A DNA stretch of 64,000 nucleotides from RECM01 sp047921215 (GTDB lineage: Bacteria > Bacteroidota > Rhodothermia > Balneolales > Cyclonatronaceae): assembly GCA_047921215.1 (NCBI GenBank), contig JBLRWO010000011.1, forward strand, positions 37,131 through 101,130, in the 5' to 3' direction. Shown here piece by piece: positions 9,689 through 18,516 of this stretch. Position numbers and translations under genes: made by a program. Every line of letters begins with the position of its first letter. Within the stretch, counting starts at the first letter, position 1. The notes under the pieces were generated by a model. The model was not told where the DNA came from. It did not search any database and saw only the letters and a list, made by a program, of their open reading frames with translations.

Positions 9689-10012
9689 CTATAGTTGTTC
9701 AAGCATTCTTTCGAGAAACAGTTTTACTTCCTTCAGGTCGCGTTCAAGACCGGGTGATAAACGGTCGTTCCCGGCCGGAGCAGTGCTGTCGTCCAGCATC
9801 TTTTTTGCCCCGCTAGTGCTGTAGCCTTTCGTCTTGACAAGATCCTTGATTTCCAGAATAGTTTTAATATCGTTCTGGGTAAAAACCCGTTTACCCGACC
9901 TGTTTTTAGAAGGTTTAAGTTGCGGGAATATGGTCTCCCAGTACCGGATCACATGGGGTTCCACGCCTGTAATCTTGTTTACTTCACCTATACCGTAGTA
10001 GAGTTTTTTCAT
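9689..10012 (-). CDS. MerR-family transcriptional regulator
   Basis: 107-residue small regulator with an N-terminal winged helix (YYGIGEVNKITGVEPHVIRY, then WE..FPQLKP and GKRVFTQNDI, residues 5-73). The family binds inverted repeats in spaced promoters. It lacks the long effector-binding C-terminus of classical MerR proteins and ends in a short predicted coiled coil (LERDLKEVKLFLERML) that would serve for dimerisation. Bacteroidota carry many such short members with general roles. It is divergent from the glycosyltransferase gene at 10097, with an 84-bp shared promoter region. The 257 bp between this gene and the LON-domain gene hold nothing I recognise. Confidence 0.92.
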   Translation of the reverse strand: MKKLYYGIGEVNKITGVEPHVIRYWETIFPQLKPSKNRSGKRVFTQNDIKTILEIKDLVKTKGYSTSGAKKMLDDSTAPAGNDRLSPGLERDLKEVKLFLERMLEQL

Positions 10013-10096
10013 TGCTCACATTTTTACTGATTTACGTAACTTCATCCCAATCCGTGAAATATAATACCAAATGCGTTAAACGCAACCAGTCAACCA

Positions 10097-11122
10097 TTGC
10101 CTGATTCCGATATAATACCTGCCGGCACCGAGCCAGATGTAAGCATTGTGGTGCCCCTGTTTAATGAGGATGAATCACTGACGGAGCTTACCCGAAGAAT
10201 CGGCGAGGCTCTGAACGGCACCTTCTCGTATGAAATAATCTTCGCAGACGACGGCTCAACCGACACCTCCTGGCAGGTCATTACCGGCCTGGCGGCTGCC
10301 GATGAGCGTATCGGCGGGGTCAGACTCAGAAGGAACTACGGCAAAAGCACAGCCCTCGATCAGGCTTTCCGCCGGGTAAAGGGCAGGGTAGTGGTTACCA
10401 TGGATGCCGATCTGCAGGATGACCCTTTCGAGGTGCCTGCCCTGGTCGGAATGATCGACAGCGGTTATGATCTGGTAAGCGGATGGAAAAAAATACGCCA
10501 CGACCCGGTATCCAAAACCATCCCGTCCCGTTTTTTCAATTTTACAACCTCCCTGGTCACCGGCATTAAGCTTCACGATTTCAACTGCGGACTCAAAGCA
10601 TACCGTCGTGAGGTGGTTGAACGGCTGGAGCTCTACGGAGAAATGCACCGTTACATTCCGCTGCTCGCCTACTGGGACGGCTATAAAAAGATCGGGGAGA
10701 AGGTGGTGAAACACCATCCCCGCAAGTACGGTGAATCGAAGTTCGGCCTGTCGAGATTCATCAACGGTTTTCTGGATCTCATCACCCTCATTTTCATAAA
10801 CAGATACCTGCAGAAGCCCATGCATTTTTTCGGGACCCTGGGGGTGCTGAGCCTGGTGGCAGGCGGTATCATTACCACATATCTTGCTGTTATGAGACTG
10901 TTTTTCGATCAGTACCTCACCAACAGGCCCATGCTTTTGTTTGGTATTCTCTTCCTTGTACTCGGGGTGCAGTTTTTTACGATCGGTCTGTTCGGGGAGA
11001 TGTTGTACAAGCACAAAAACAGCGGCGATCAGCAGAAGGTGAACCTGAGCGATGAGATCAGCTCCGGGCATAAGAGGGAAACCGGTTCACATCAGGATAA
11101 TACCGGGAGTGCCATCCGATGA
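10097..11122 (+). CDS. Family 2 glycosyltransferase, polyprenyl-phosphate sugar transferase type
   Basis: 341-residue membrane glycosyltransferase of the DPM1/GtrB/ArnC-like group, which moves a sugar from a nucleotide donor to undecaprenyl phosphate at the inner membrane. The GT-A fold is shown by SIVVPLFNEDESL (residues 14-27), FADDGSTD and DADLQDDP (about 102-109, metal and donor binding). Two C-terminal hydrophobic segments near 241-270 and 278-303 match the family's membrane anchor. The start is a TTG at 10097, the only start that keeps the whole fold; no strong ribosome-binding site is visible. The last 4 bases overlap the next gene (ATGA), so the two are translationally coupled. Confidence 0.9.
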   Translation: MPDSDIIPAGTEPDVSIVVPLFNEDESLTELTRRIGEALNGTFSYEIIFADDGSTDTSWQVITGLAAADERIGGVRLRRNYGKSTALDQAFRRVKGRVVVTMDADLQDDPFEVPALVGMIDSGYDLVSGWKKIRHDPVSKTIPSRFFNFTTSLVTGIKLHDFNCGLKAYRREVVERLELYGEMHRYIPLLAYWDGYKKIGEKVVKHHPRKYGESKFGLSRFINGFLDLITLIFINRYLQKPMHFFGTLGVLSLVAGGIITTYLAVMRLFFDQYLTNRPMLLFGILFLVLGVQFFTIGLFGEMLYKHKNSGDQQKVNLSDEISSGHKRETGSHQDNTGSAIR

Positions 11123-11949
11123 GCAGGATTGCCTACGATCCGGTAAAAGACTCCTTTGCCGGCATGATCCGCGGCCGTCGCTGGCTGCGTACACTCTTCT
11201 ACAAGCTGCTGAACCTTTTTTTTCTGCGCAGCTGGCATGTCAGAACAAGGGTTCGTCACTTACACGCCCTCAAATTTTCAGGACTTAAACAATGGAATGT
11301 ACTTGACGCCGGATCCGGATTCGGACAGTATGACCGCTTCATGCTGCGTGAATTCGATAATGCGGTCATTCATGCAGTCGACGTCAAGGAAAGTTATCTC
11401 GAAGACTGCCGGTCCTACTTTTCCCGGGAAATCGAGGAAGGCCGTATTACGTTCGCAAACGAGGACCTGCTCAGGCTCAATGTGAGTGAAGCATACGATT
11501 TTGTGTTATGTGTTGATGTGATGGAACATATCGAAAACGATACGGCTGTGCTCTCGAACATCAGCGGGTCGCTGAAAGAGGGCGGATATTTTCTGATGCA
11601 TTCACCCTCGCACCTGTCGGAAGAGGACGCCGGCGAAGGCGAGGGCTCGTTCGTCGACGAACATGCCAGAACCGGGTATTCACGAACAGATATTGAAAAA
11701 AAACTCAGGAAAAGCGGTCTTATTCCCGTTGAAATTACCTATACCTACCGCAAATGGGGGCACATTTCCTGGATAATCATGATCAAATGGCCCATGCTGC
11801 TGCTGAACAGATTGGGGATGGGTGCAGTTGTGCTGCTGCCATTTTACTATCTCATCTTTCTACTTCCGGGACTCATTATGATGAATGCCGACCTCAGCGT
11901 ACGTCAGGATGAGGGCAAAGGCATTATTGTAATCGCGCAGAAAGGGTAG
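11119..11949 (+). CDS. Class I SAM-dependent methyltransferase
   Basis: 276-residue methyltransferase with the glycine-rich SAM motif VLDAGSGFGQY (about 62-72), an acidic residue after the next strand (HAVDVKESYLEDC) and motif FVLCVDVMEHIENDTAVL typical of the Methyltransf_11 group. After the fold come a stretch of basic and aromatic residues and hydrophobic segments (about 228-258, LLLNRLGMGAVVLLPF then YYLIFLLPGL), suggesting membrane association. It overlaps the glycosyltransferase gene by 4 bp, so a joint role in modifying a lipid-linked or envelope glycan is likely. The substrate is unknown. Confidence 0.88.
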   Translation: MSRIAYDPVKDSFAGMIRGRRWLRTLFYKLLNLFFLRSWHVRTRVRHLHALKFSGLKQWNVLDAGSGFGQYDRFMLREFDNAVIHAVDVKESYLEDCRSYFSREIEEGRITFANEDLLRLNVSEAYDFVLCVDVMEHIENDTAVLSNISGSLKEGGYFLMHSPSHLSEEDAGEGEGSFVDEHARTGYSRTDIEKKLRKSGLIPVEITYTYRKWGHISWIIMIKWPMLLLNRLGMGAVVLLPFYYLIFLLPGLIMMNADLSVRQDEGKGIIVIAQKG

Positions 11950-12252
11950 ATCTGTATCAGGTGGAAAATCGCCGGTGAACACATCAGGAGAACAGTGCGG
12001 GTAAACACAGCCGATATACGGCAACATTGAATAGTGACATTGATCGGAGCCGTTACACTGCGATTTAGAACAGCGACGGGATCAAATCGGGGTATGAATC
12101 TGCGGGAACCAAATCAGTTAACTGCTCTTTAAGAAGATAAGTTTTTTTTAATGTTCCGGTAGCCGGGCCGTGCTGACCAACCACCCGCATTCGGTAAGTT
12201 CATTAAATTCAAACCCCTCAAAAATTCGTAATAACTAACCAGACAGCGCTTG
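11950..12252. other. 303-bp gap between methyltransferase and sensor kinase genes
   Basis: No coding frame, convincing terminator hairpin, tandem repeat or RNA signature was recognised. An A/T-rich run near 12140-12152 is the only candidate promoter context for the kinase gene. Confidence 0.4.
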
Positions 12253-14136
12253 ATGTCGAGTACAATCAACGGGAAAGAGTTGCCTCAAGCAGGTAACAGC
12301 GGGCTTAGTGCCGAAATTATCGGACCATTGCTCACTGTGATGTTATTGATCCTGATTGAGTTGCTTACCAGTAACTGGCTGGCCATACACAACCCTGCTC
12401 CGCTGTACATTACTGCGATTGTCTACTCCGCATTTAAGGGCGGGCTGCGTTCTGGTCTTGTGAGTGCGCTCATAACTGTTCTGTATGCGAGTTATTACTT
12501 TTCAGAACCGGGTCAGTACCTGGTTTACTCCATCCGCAATGAACAGGATCTGGTAATCATCGCCCTGATCGCCCCTACGATTGCCGTTCTGGTGGGCATA
12601 CTCAGCCACCGCAACCGGAAAGCGCAGGAAGTGGCCAATACCAACGCCATACTGAATGCGCAGTTAAAAGAGCGCAAATGGGCCGAAGAGAAAATTAAAA
12701 AGCAGAAAATTTATTTCCAGAAACTGTTTGATAACTCTCCGGAGGGCATCATCATTCTCGACGAAAATGATGTGATACAGGATGCCAACCGTTCATTTCT
12801 CAGAATGTTCGGTTACAAGTACCAGGAGGTAATCGGGAGTACAGTAAACCAGCTTATCGTGCCTGAGGGGATGGAAAACGAGGCATCCGATCTTACGTCA
12901 AGGGTTTCAAAGGAAGACCTGGTAGTTCAGAATGAAACCGTGAGGCGCCGTAAAGACGGGTCTCTGTTGGATGTATCCATTCTCGGTTCTCCCATACGTG
13001 CCAAAGGTGATAAAAAAGAAGTTTATGGTATATACCGCGATATCAGTGAGCAGAAAAGATCGGAAAACGCGCTGCGGCAGAGCGAGGAAAAGTACCGGAC
13101 CATTATCGAGACGATTGAGGACGGGTATTTTGAAACCAATCTGGAAGGTGACCTTGTCTACATAAACCGGGCTCTTGCAGAAATAACCGGTTACGAGCGG
13201 GATATCCTGATGGGTATGGGCCATTACCGCTATACCGATGAGGAAAATGCAGCCAAAGTCATAAAAACCTTTGTCAAGGTGTATGAAACCGGTATCCCGG
13301 AAATGGGTGTGGAATGGGAAATCATCAGAAAAAATGGTGAAAAACGCTTCGTGGAAGCATCGGTCAGCCTGAAAAGGGACCTGGCCGGCAAAGCTGAAGG
13401 TTTCCGTGGTATTGTCCGTGATGTGACCGAACGCCGCCGGGCGGCCAACCAGATCCGCGAGTCGCTTCGCGAAAAGGAGGTGCTCCTTACGGAGATCCAT
13501 CACCGGGTGAAAAACAACATGGCCGTCATTTCTAGCCTGCTGTCTATGCAGTCCGATTACGTCAAGGATGAAAACTACAAGAACCTGTTCCGGGAGAGTG
13601 AAAACCGCATCCGCTCAATGGCGATGATCCACGAGAAGCTCTATCAGAATGAAACCTTTTCAAGTATCGAATTTGGTGCCTACACCCGGGAACTCGCTGA
13701 ATCGCTGACCGACTCGCTCTGTACGGATAAATCCGGGATCAGGGTTACTGTTGAAGCCGAAGAGGTATTCCTGGACATCATCACCGCCGTACCATGCGGG
13801 CTCATCCTGAACGAAATTCTCACAAATTCCTTCAAGCATGCCTTCAGCGGGCGCAGGAGCGGAGAAATCGTCGTATCGCTCACCACATCGGGCGATGAGA
13901 TAAAACTGGCCGTTACCGACAACGGCAAGGGCCTGCCGTCGGAAGAGGAAATCGCCGCCAAAAGCAGCCTGGGCATGACCCTCATCGCAGGCCTGAGTGC
14001 CCAGCTCGGTGCATATCTGAAAATTGAGAGCAAAAAGGGAACCACGTTTACCCTGACCTTCCGGAAAAAGTCCCTCGACGAAGCGCTCAGCCGTGGTCAG
14101 ATTCTGAAAGACGAGAAAGTCGGATTATACGGGTAA
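12253..14136 (+). CDS. PAS-domain sensor histidine kinase (DUF4118 / 2xPAS / HisKA_2 / HATPase)
   Basis: 627-residue membrane sensor kinase. About four hydrophobic helices at residues 22-118 resemble the DUF4118/KdpD-type membrane module, followed by a short coiled coil. Two PAS domains (about 150-268 and 275-395) end in the usual DISEQKR and DVTERRR junctions. The phospho-acceptor segment is EIHHRVKNNM (His near residue 415), the HisKA_2/HWE-like form. The ATP-binding domain has NEILTNSFKHAF, DNGKGLP and SLGMTLI. The frame also has a TTG one codon earlier (12250); I prefer the ATG at 12253. No response regulator lies beside it, so it is an orphan kinase. HisKA_2 kinases often signal to stand-alone receiver proteins encoded elsewhere. 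The sensed signal cannot be read from sequence. Confidence 0.92.
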   Translation: MSSTINGKELPQAGNSGLSAEIIGPLLTVMLLILIELLTSNWLAIHNPAPLYITAIVYSAFKGGLRSGLVSALITVLYASYYFSEPGQYLVYSIRNEQDLVIIALIAPTIAVLVGILSHRNRKAQEVANTNAILNAQLKERKWAEEKIKKQKIYFQKLFDNSPEGIIILDENDVIQDANRSFLRMFGYKYQEVIGSTVNQLIVPEGMENEASDLTSRVSKEDLVVQNETVRRRKDGSLLDVSILGSPIRAKGDKKEVYGIYRDISEQKRSENALRQSEEKYRTIIETIEDGYFETNLEGDLVYINRALAEITGYERDILMGMGHYRYTDEENAAKVIKTFVKVYETGIPEMGVEWEIIRKNGEKRFVEASVSLKRDLAGKAEGFRGIVRDVTERRRAANQIRESLREKEVLLTEIHHRVKNNMAVISSLLSMQSDYVKDENYKNLFRESENRIRSMAMIHEKLYQNETFSSIEFGAYTRELAESLTDSLCTDKSGIRVTVEAEEVFLDIITAVPCGLILNEILTNSFKHAFSGRRSGEIVVSLTTSGDEIKLAVTDNGKGLPSEEEIAAKSSLGMTLIAGLSAQLGAYLKIESKKGTTFTLTFRKKSLDEALSRGQILKDEKVGLYG

Positions 14137-14152
14137 TTTTGTACTCTCAGTA

Positions 14153-14417
14153 CTACCGGTGAGAAGTTACTTGTCACCTCTAATATGGTGTTGCCCGTTT
14201 GGGGCAAAATTACGTGCTACCGATGACAAGTCTGTCACATCCCCAATAGTGTTGCCAGTATGGGGCAAAATTTGGGGCTACCAGTGACAAGTTGCTTGTC
14301 ACCTCCAGAATAGTGTTGCCCCGTTGAGGCAAAATTAGGGGCTACCAGTGACAAGTTGCTTGTCACATCCAAAACAGTGTTGCCCGCAACGGGCAAAATT
14401 ACGTGCTACCGGTGACA
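14153..14417. repeat. Four tandem ~64-bp units, each with two inverted repeats
   Basis: Contiguous units start at 14153, 14217, 14278 and 14342 (64, 61, 64 and 64 bp), with a partial fifth at 14406-14417. Each begins CTACC, contains a hairpin of the type GTGACAAG-ttg-CTTGTCAC, then TCACMTCC, then a second hairpin of the type TTGCCC...GGGCAA followed by AAATT. The units differ by compensating and non-compensating changes. There are no spacers, so this is not a CRISPR array. No reading frame crosses it and there are no T-tracts after the hairpins. Confidence 0.85.
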
Positions 14418-14485
14418 TCTTCCCAAACCACTTCGCTGTTCAACTGTTCGCTTGTTCCGTACTTCCCCAATTCGAAGTATACTAA

Positions 14486-14530
14486 CTGCACAATTGGTAT
14501 CACCTCCATAATTGTGCAGCCCCAAGGGGC
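14486..14530. repeat. Diverged two-hairpin element just upstream of the enoyl-CoA hydratase gene
   Basis: A 10-bp perfect stem (CTGCACAATT / AATTGTGCAG, 14486-14495 with 14510-14519) encloses the same TCACCTCCA core found in the 64-bp array. It is followed at once by a second perfect hairpin GCCCC-AA-GGGGC (14519-14530) and CGAAAAT. The order hairpin, TCACCTCC, hairpin, AAAAT copies one array unit, although here the TCACCTCC lies in the loop. The remainder of 14418-14607 shows nothing else. Confidence 0.6.
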
Positions 14531-14607
14531 CGAAAATCGAAGTTCGGCATAACATCGTGATCTCCCTACTCAATACTCAATACTATTCTCTATTTTACCA
14601 TCAAAAA

Positions 14608-15384
14608 ATGAAGGACATCCTGCTTTCCGAAAAGAGCGGCCGCATAGCCACGATTACGCTGAACAGGCCCGAAAAAAAGAACGCACTGAATCCCGCCCTG
14701 GTCAACGCCCTCGATGAAGCTGTTACAGAGGCCTCGGCCGATCCCGATGTCAAGGTCATTCTGTTGCGTGCCGCGGGTGATGTGTTTTGTGCAGGTGCTG
14801 ATCTTGAGGTGCTGAGAAACCTCAGAAACGCCTCTTACGAAGACAATCTTGAGGATTCACGCCGGCTGTCAAATATGTTTTATAAAATCCATAACAGTCC
14901 GAAAATCGTAATCGCCGCAGTGCATGGTCATGCTATTGCCGGGGGATGTGGTCTGGTAACCGTCTGCGACCTTGCCGTGGCACGCGAAGGAGCCATGCTC
15001 GGCTATTCCGAAACCAGGATTGGTTTCGTTCCTGCCATCGTAACGCGGTATCTGATCGGTAAAACCGGAATTACCGCTGCAAAAAAACTTCTGCTGACTG
15101 GCGAACTTATAAACGCCGGAGAGGCCGCACGCATCGGGCTGGTAACAGAATCGGCTGCAGATGCAGATTTCGAATCCAGGATCGAACACTGGGTCACCAC
15201 GTTTCTTGAGAAAACAAGTGGTGATGCACTTTCAGCTGCAAAGAAACTGATTCACTACGTTTCCGACCACCCGGCAGAAGAGTCAACCCGGTACGCCATA
15301 GAAACCAACGCGATTTCCCGTGATTCCGAAGACTGCAGAAAGGGGATAGATGCCTTTCTGTCCGGCGACAGGATCAGATGGTAA
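14608..15384 (+). CDS. Enoyl-CoA hydratase/isomerase (crotonase) family protein
   Basis: 258-residue crotonase-fold enzyme, normal family length when started at ATG 14608; the frame runs open upstream to 14512 but that part is repeat-derived. Oxyanion-hole segments are FCAGADLEVL and HGHAIAGGCGL. The SETRIGFVPAIVTRYL segment carries a likely catalytic Glu and resembles methylglutaconyl-CoA hydratases of leucine breakdown more than fatty-acid hydratases; this is inference. It would act in the cytoplasm on 2-enoyl-CoA thioesters. No acyl-CoA dehydrogenase or carboxylase is adjacent, so the pathway is not settled by context. An unusual repeat region lies directly upstream. Confidence 0.9.
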   Translation: MKDILLSEKSGRIATITLNRPEKKNALNPALVNALDEAVTEASADPDVKVILLRAAGDVFCAGADLEVLRNLRNASYEDNLEDSRRLSNMFYKIHNSPKIVIAAVHGHAIAGGCGLVTVCDLAVAREGAMLGYSETRIGFVPAIVTRYLIGKTGITAAKKLLLTGELINAGEAARIGLVTESAADADFESRIEHWVTTFLEKTSGDALSAAKKLIHYVSDHPAEESTRYAIETNAISRDSEDCRKGIDAFLSGDRIRW

Positions 15385-15528
15385 GCGTTATCTTCCCCAA
15401 TACGTATATCAGCAACAGGTACTTCCGGTATTTACGAATCCTGAACGGGAACACCATCCGCATCGGCAGAAAAAATGAACCGGGTAAGGAATTGAAACGC
15501 AGCATCGTGGGTTTGTGTTCACAGGTCC

Positions 15529-17037
15529 ATGACTGATACATCCAATACCATTTACGATGCCATCGTAGTAGGCGCGGGTATGGGCGGTATGACCACCGCT
15601 GCCATGCTGGCCCGCGATGGCTATAAGGTGCTTGTGCTGGAAGCCTCCCATGTACCCGGCGGATGCAGTTCCTCCTATAAGCGCAAGGGTTTTATTTTTG
15701 AAACCGGTGCGACCACACTTATTGGTTTCGACCGGCACCAGCCGCTCAGATACCTGGAAGAGGCCACCGGAATATCCATACCGAGGGAAGAGCTGAATCC
15801 CTCCATGGCGGTGCATCTGGATGGTCATACCATAGTACGGTACAAAAATCGTGATCAATGGATTGGTGAGGCGGCCAGGGTATTCGGAAATGAAACGGGC
15901 CAGCGACGTTTCTGGGAAAAAGCCCTGTCTGTTTCCGATACGGTCTGGAAGGTTTCGGGCCGGAACCGGCATTTCCCGCCGCAGACCGCCAAAGACTGGC
16001 TCAGGCTGGCGTTCACCAACAATCCGTTTGATGCACCCGTTTTGCGGTACGCGTTTAAATCGGTGGCCGATGTGATGAAAGACTGCGGAGTTGATGCGCC
16101 GCTATTCCGCCGGTTTGTGGACCAGCAGCTGCTCATCACCGCCCAGTCGGTTGCAGCCGACACGCCCTTTATGTTTGGTGCGGCCGGCCTTACCTACACC
16201 AACTACAGCAATTATTATGTGCCGGGCGGTCTGCTCAACATGGTCAACACCATCAAAGAGTTCATCGAAGAAAAGGGAGGCCGGGTTCAGACGCGCTCCC
16301 GTGTAGTAAAGGTAGAGGAGTCGAGGGGCGGCTATTCGGTGATCACGGAAAAGGGTGATGTTATCAGAGCACAGGTCGTGGTCGGCAACATCCCGGTATG
16401 GAATGCGGCTTCAATCATGAACGGCAGGATGCAGCCCTGGTTCAACCGGATGTCGGCCCGGTACGACGAGGCCTGGGGCGCTTTTACGATGGGCGTGGTT
16501 ACTACAGATTCGTACGCAGATGATCTGCCCGCTCACCATCAGCTGCATCCGGCCGGCGGTGGAAAACTTCCGGTTACGGGTGCCGGATCGGTATTTGTGT
16601 CCATGTCAAAAAGGGGTGACCATGCCCGGGCACGTGAAGGTACCAGGGTGTTAAATATTTCCTGCCATACCGGTGCCGAAAAATGGTTCCAGCTCGGCGA
16701 TACCTATGAGCAAATCCGGGAGGAAGCGGAAAGAGAAATACTCGCCCTGCTGAGGGATAAGCTACCGGGATTCGCCGGTTCTGAAGTGCTCCTCACATTT
16801 TCGGGCACCCCGGTAACATGGCAAAACTGGGTTTACCGTCACAAGGGAAGGGTAGGCGGCCTGCCCCAGAGCATGGACCGTTCCCTGCTCGACTGGACCC
16901 CGGCCCGCACCCCGTTTCCCGGCCTGTATTTGTGCGGCGACACCGTATACCCTGGTCAGGGCATCCCGGGCGTAACTTTAGGTGGAATCAACGTATATTA
17001 CATGATTAAACAGAATCACGAGATCAAAACCGATTAA
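15529..17037 (+). CDS. CrtI-family FAD-dependent oxidoreductase (carotenoid desaturase/isomerase-like)
   Basis: 502-residue flavoprotein of the phytoene desaturase/carotenoid isomerase superfamily. The dinucleotide-binding fold is GAGMGGMTTAAMLARDGYKV (residues 15-34) followed by LVLEASHVPGGCSSS. The C-terminal FAD contact is PGLYLCGDTVYPGQGIPGV. The GGCSSSYKRKGFIFETGATT form is closer to CrtISO/CrtD/retinol-saturase-like members than to classical CrtI. It probably acts on a carotenoid or other polyene at the membrane, but the exact reaction is unknown. No phytoene synthase is adjacent. The isoprenoid genes ispG, fni and the polyprenyl synthase elsewhere in the window would feed such a pathway. 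The TTG of the following rhomboid gene lies 3 bases after its stop. Confidence 0.85.
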   Translation: MTDTSNTIYDAIVVGAGMGGMTTAAMLARDGYKVLVLEASHVPGGCSSSYKRKGFIFETGATTLIGFDRHQPLRYLEEATGISIPREELNPSMAVHLDGHTIVRYKNRDQWIGEAARVFGNETGQRRFWEKALSVSDTVWKVSGRNRHFPPQTAKDWLRLAFTNNPFDAPVLRYAFKSVADVMKDCGVDAPLFRRFVDQQLLITAQSVAADTPFMFGAAGLTYTNYSNYYVPGGLLNMVNTIKEFIEEKGGRVQTRSRVVKVEESRGGYSVITEKGDVIRAQVVVGNIPVWNAASIMNGRMQPWFNRMSARYDEAWGAFTMGVVTTDSYADDLPAHHQLHPAGGGKLPVTGAGSVFVSMSKRGDHARAREGTRVLNISCHTGAEKWFQLGDTYEQIREEAEREILALLRDKLPGFAGSEVLLTFSGTPVTWQNWVYRHKGRVGGLPQSMDRSLLDWTPARTPFPGLYLCGDTVYPGQGIPGVTLGGINVYYMIKQNHEIKTD

Positions 17038-17039
17038 TC

Positions 17040-17669
17040 TTGAATTATCAGCCCAATACGCAGTTTTCAGTATTTCCACCGGCTATAAAGCACCTGCTTA
17101 TTATTAACGCCATTTTCTTCCTGGCGTTGGCCAATCCCTTCCTTTTTTACATTCTCACTGAATATTTTGCGCTTTACCCTCTTGAGTACGGCATCATGAA
17201 TTTTCCGGTCGAGGGGCGGACGTTCTACCCGTGGCAGCTGGTCAGCTACATGTTCCTGCATGGCAGTCTGGGCCACGTGTTCTTCAACCTGTTTGCCCTG
17301 TGGATCTTCGGGCAGAACCTGGAAAATCTGTGGGGTACAAAAAGGTTTGTGACGTATTATTTTTTGACGGGAATCGGGGCGGGCATTATTCACCTTCTGG
17401 TGAGCGGGTCGCCGGTTATTGGTGCCTCGGGAGCCGTATTCGGCATTTTGCTTGCTTTCGGTATGATTTTCCCCAACCGGCATCTCTATATATTGTTCCT
17501 GCCGTTTCCCGTTAAGGCCAAATATTTCGTAATATTTTACGGTGTAATGGAGCTGTCGCTGGGTATATCCAGCCTGCAGACCGGAATCGCCCATTTTGCC
17601 CACCTTGGAGGGATGGTGGTCGGGTATTTCCTGATCAAGTACTGGAAATTAAGAACGAACCTTGAATAA
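17040..17669 (+). CDS. Rhomboid intramembrane serine protease (first of a pair)
   Basis: 209-residue polytopic membrane protease. Catalytic Ser130 sits in GASGAVFGIL and catalytic His188 in HFAHLGG; the preceding HGSLGHVFFNLFALWIFG is the oxyanion-helix signature. About six hydrophobic segments fill the chain, with no extra domain. The only start that keeps the first helix is TTG at 17040, two bases after the upstream stop codon, so translation is probably coupled to the oxidoreductase gene. The substrate is unknown. It is followed after 7 bp by a second, longer rhomboid. Confidence 0.9.
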   Translation: MNYQPNTQFSVFPPAIKHLLIINAIFFLALANPFLFYILTEYFALYPLEYGIMNFPVEGRTFYPWQLVSYMFLHGSLGHVFFNLFALWIFGQNLENLWGTKRFVTYYFLTGIGAGIIHLLVSGSPVIGASGAVFGILLAFGMIFPNRHLYILFLPFPVKAKYFVIFYGVMELSLGISSLQTGIAHFAHLGGMVVGYFLIKYWKLRTNLE

Positions 17670-17676
17670 ATAAGTG

Positions 17677-18516
17677 ATGTACCAGGAATCATTCGGCAGT
17701 GCTATTAAGAGAGGCTATTTCAACATGCCGGTAGCGATACGGTGGATCATCACCATTAATCTGGTGGTATTTCTGCTGGGTATACTTAGCGGCACTCTCT
17801 ATGGTTACCTGCTCTATCTGTTTGCCTTTGAACCGGATATGGGAACAGCCTTCACCCAGCCATGGCGGTTTGTTACCTATATGTTCCTGCACGGCAGTGC
17901 CTTTCATTTCCTGTTCAACATGCTATGGCTCTGGTGGATGGGCAGGGCCGTTGAGGATACACTCGGCCCCCGGAATTTTATGACCCTTTTTATCGGTGCC
18001 GGTGTGGGCGGGGTGCTGATCAACCTGCTGGTGATAAACCTTTTCGGGATGAGCCTGAATCCTGTGATCGGTGCCTCCGGCGGCGTTTTGGGGATTCTGG
18101 TGTGCTTTGCCATGCTCTACCCGACTGCCCCCATCATGCTTCTGTTCCTGCCGCCGATCGAAGCAAGGTATGTGGTGGCTGGTCTGATTGCCCTGGATGT
18201 GCTTTTTATCGGGGCTGCCGACAATGTGGCCCGGCTCGTGCACCTGGGTGGCGCACTCAGCGGCTATGTGCTGCTCAAAATGTACTACAGAGGCTATAAT
18301 TATGATGCCTGGATCGGCGCAACGGCAAATATCTTTAAAACATCGCGAAAACCCCGGAAATCGTCCAATCTCCGATCGGTATCGGAAGCCGAAATACTTG
18401 AGGAGACCGAACAGACCGAACTCGACCGGATACTGGAGAAAATTTCGAAAAAGGGATATGAGGGCCTTTCCGACGAAGAAAAGAAGATACTTTTCGAGCT
18501 GAGTAAAAAAAGATGA
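17677..18516 (+). CDS. Rhomboid intramembrane serine protease with cytoplasmic tail (second of a pair)
   Basis: 279-residue rhomboid with Ser134 in GASGGVLGIL, His189 in HLGGALSGY and the oxyanion segment HGSAFHFLFNMLWLWWMG. After the last helix (about residue 205) it has a charged tail of roughly 70 residues that ends KKGYEGLSDEEKKILFELSK, a short helical motif seen at the end of other Bacteroidota rhomboids. A GTG one codon upstream (17674) is an alternative start. It is clearly a paralogue of the preceding gene (shared HGS...FNxxxLW and GASG blocks), and the two are co-transcribed. Confidence 0.9.
   Translation: MYQESFGSAIKRGYFNMPVAIRWIITINLVVFLLGILSGTLYGYLLYLFAFEPDMGTAFTQPWRFVTYMFLHGSAFHFLFNMLWLWWMGRAVEDTLGPRNFMTLFIGAGVGGVLINLLVINLFGMSLNPVIGASGGVLGILVCFAMLYPTAPIMLLFLPPIEARYVVAGLIALDVLFIGAADNVARLVHLGGALSGYVLLKMYYRGYNYDAWIGATANIFKTSRKPRKSSNLRSVSEAEILEETEQTELDRILEKISKKGYEGLSDEEKKILFELSKKR

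Noticed and set aside
14153..14417. Possible CRISPR array
   Set aside because: Units are contiguous, about 64 bp, without unique spacers, and no cas genes are present.
14512..14607. Upstream extension of the enoyl-CoA hydratase frame
   Set aside because: The added 32 codons come from repeat-derived DNA; ATG 14608 gives the normal 258-residue length.
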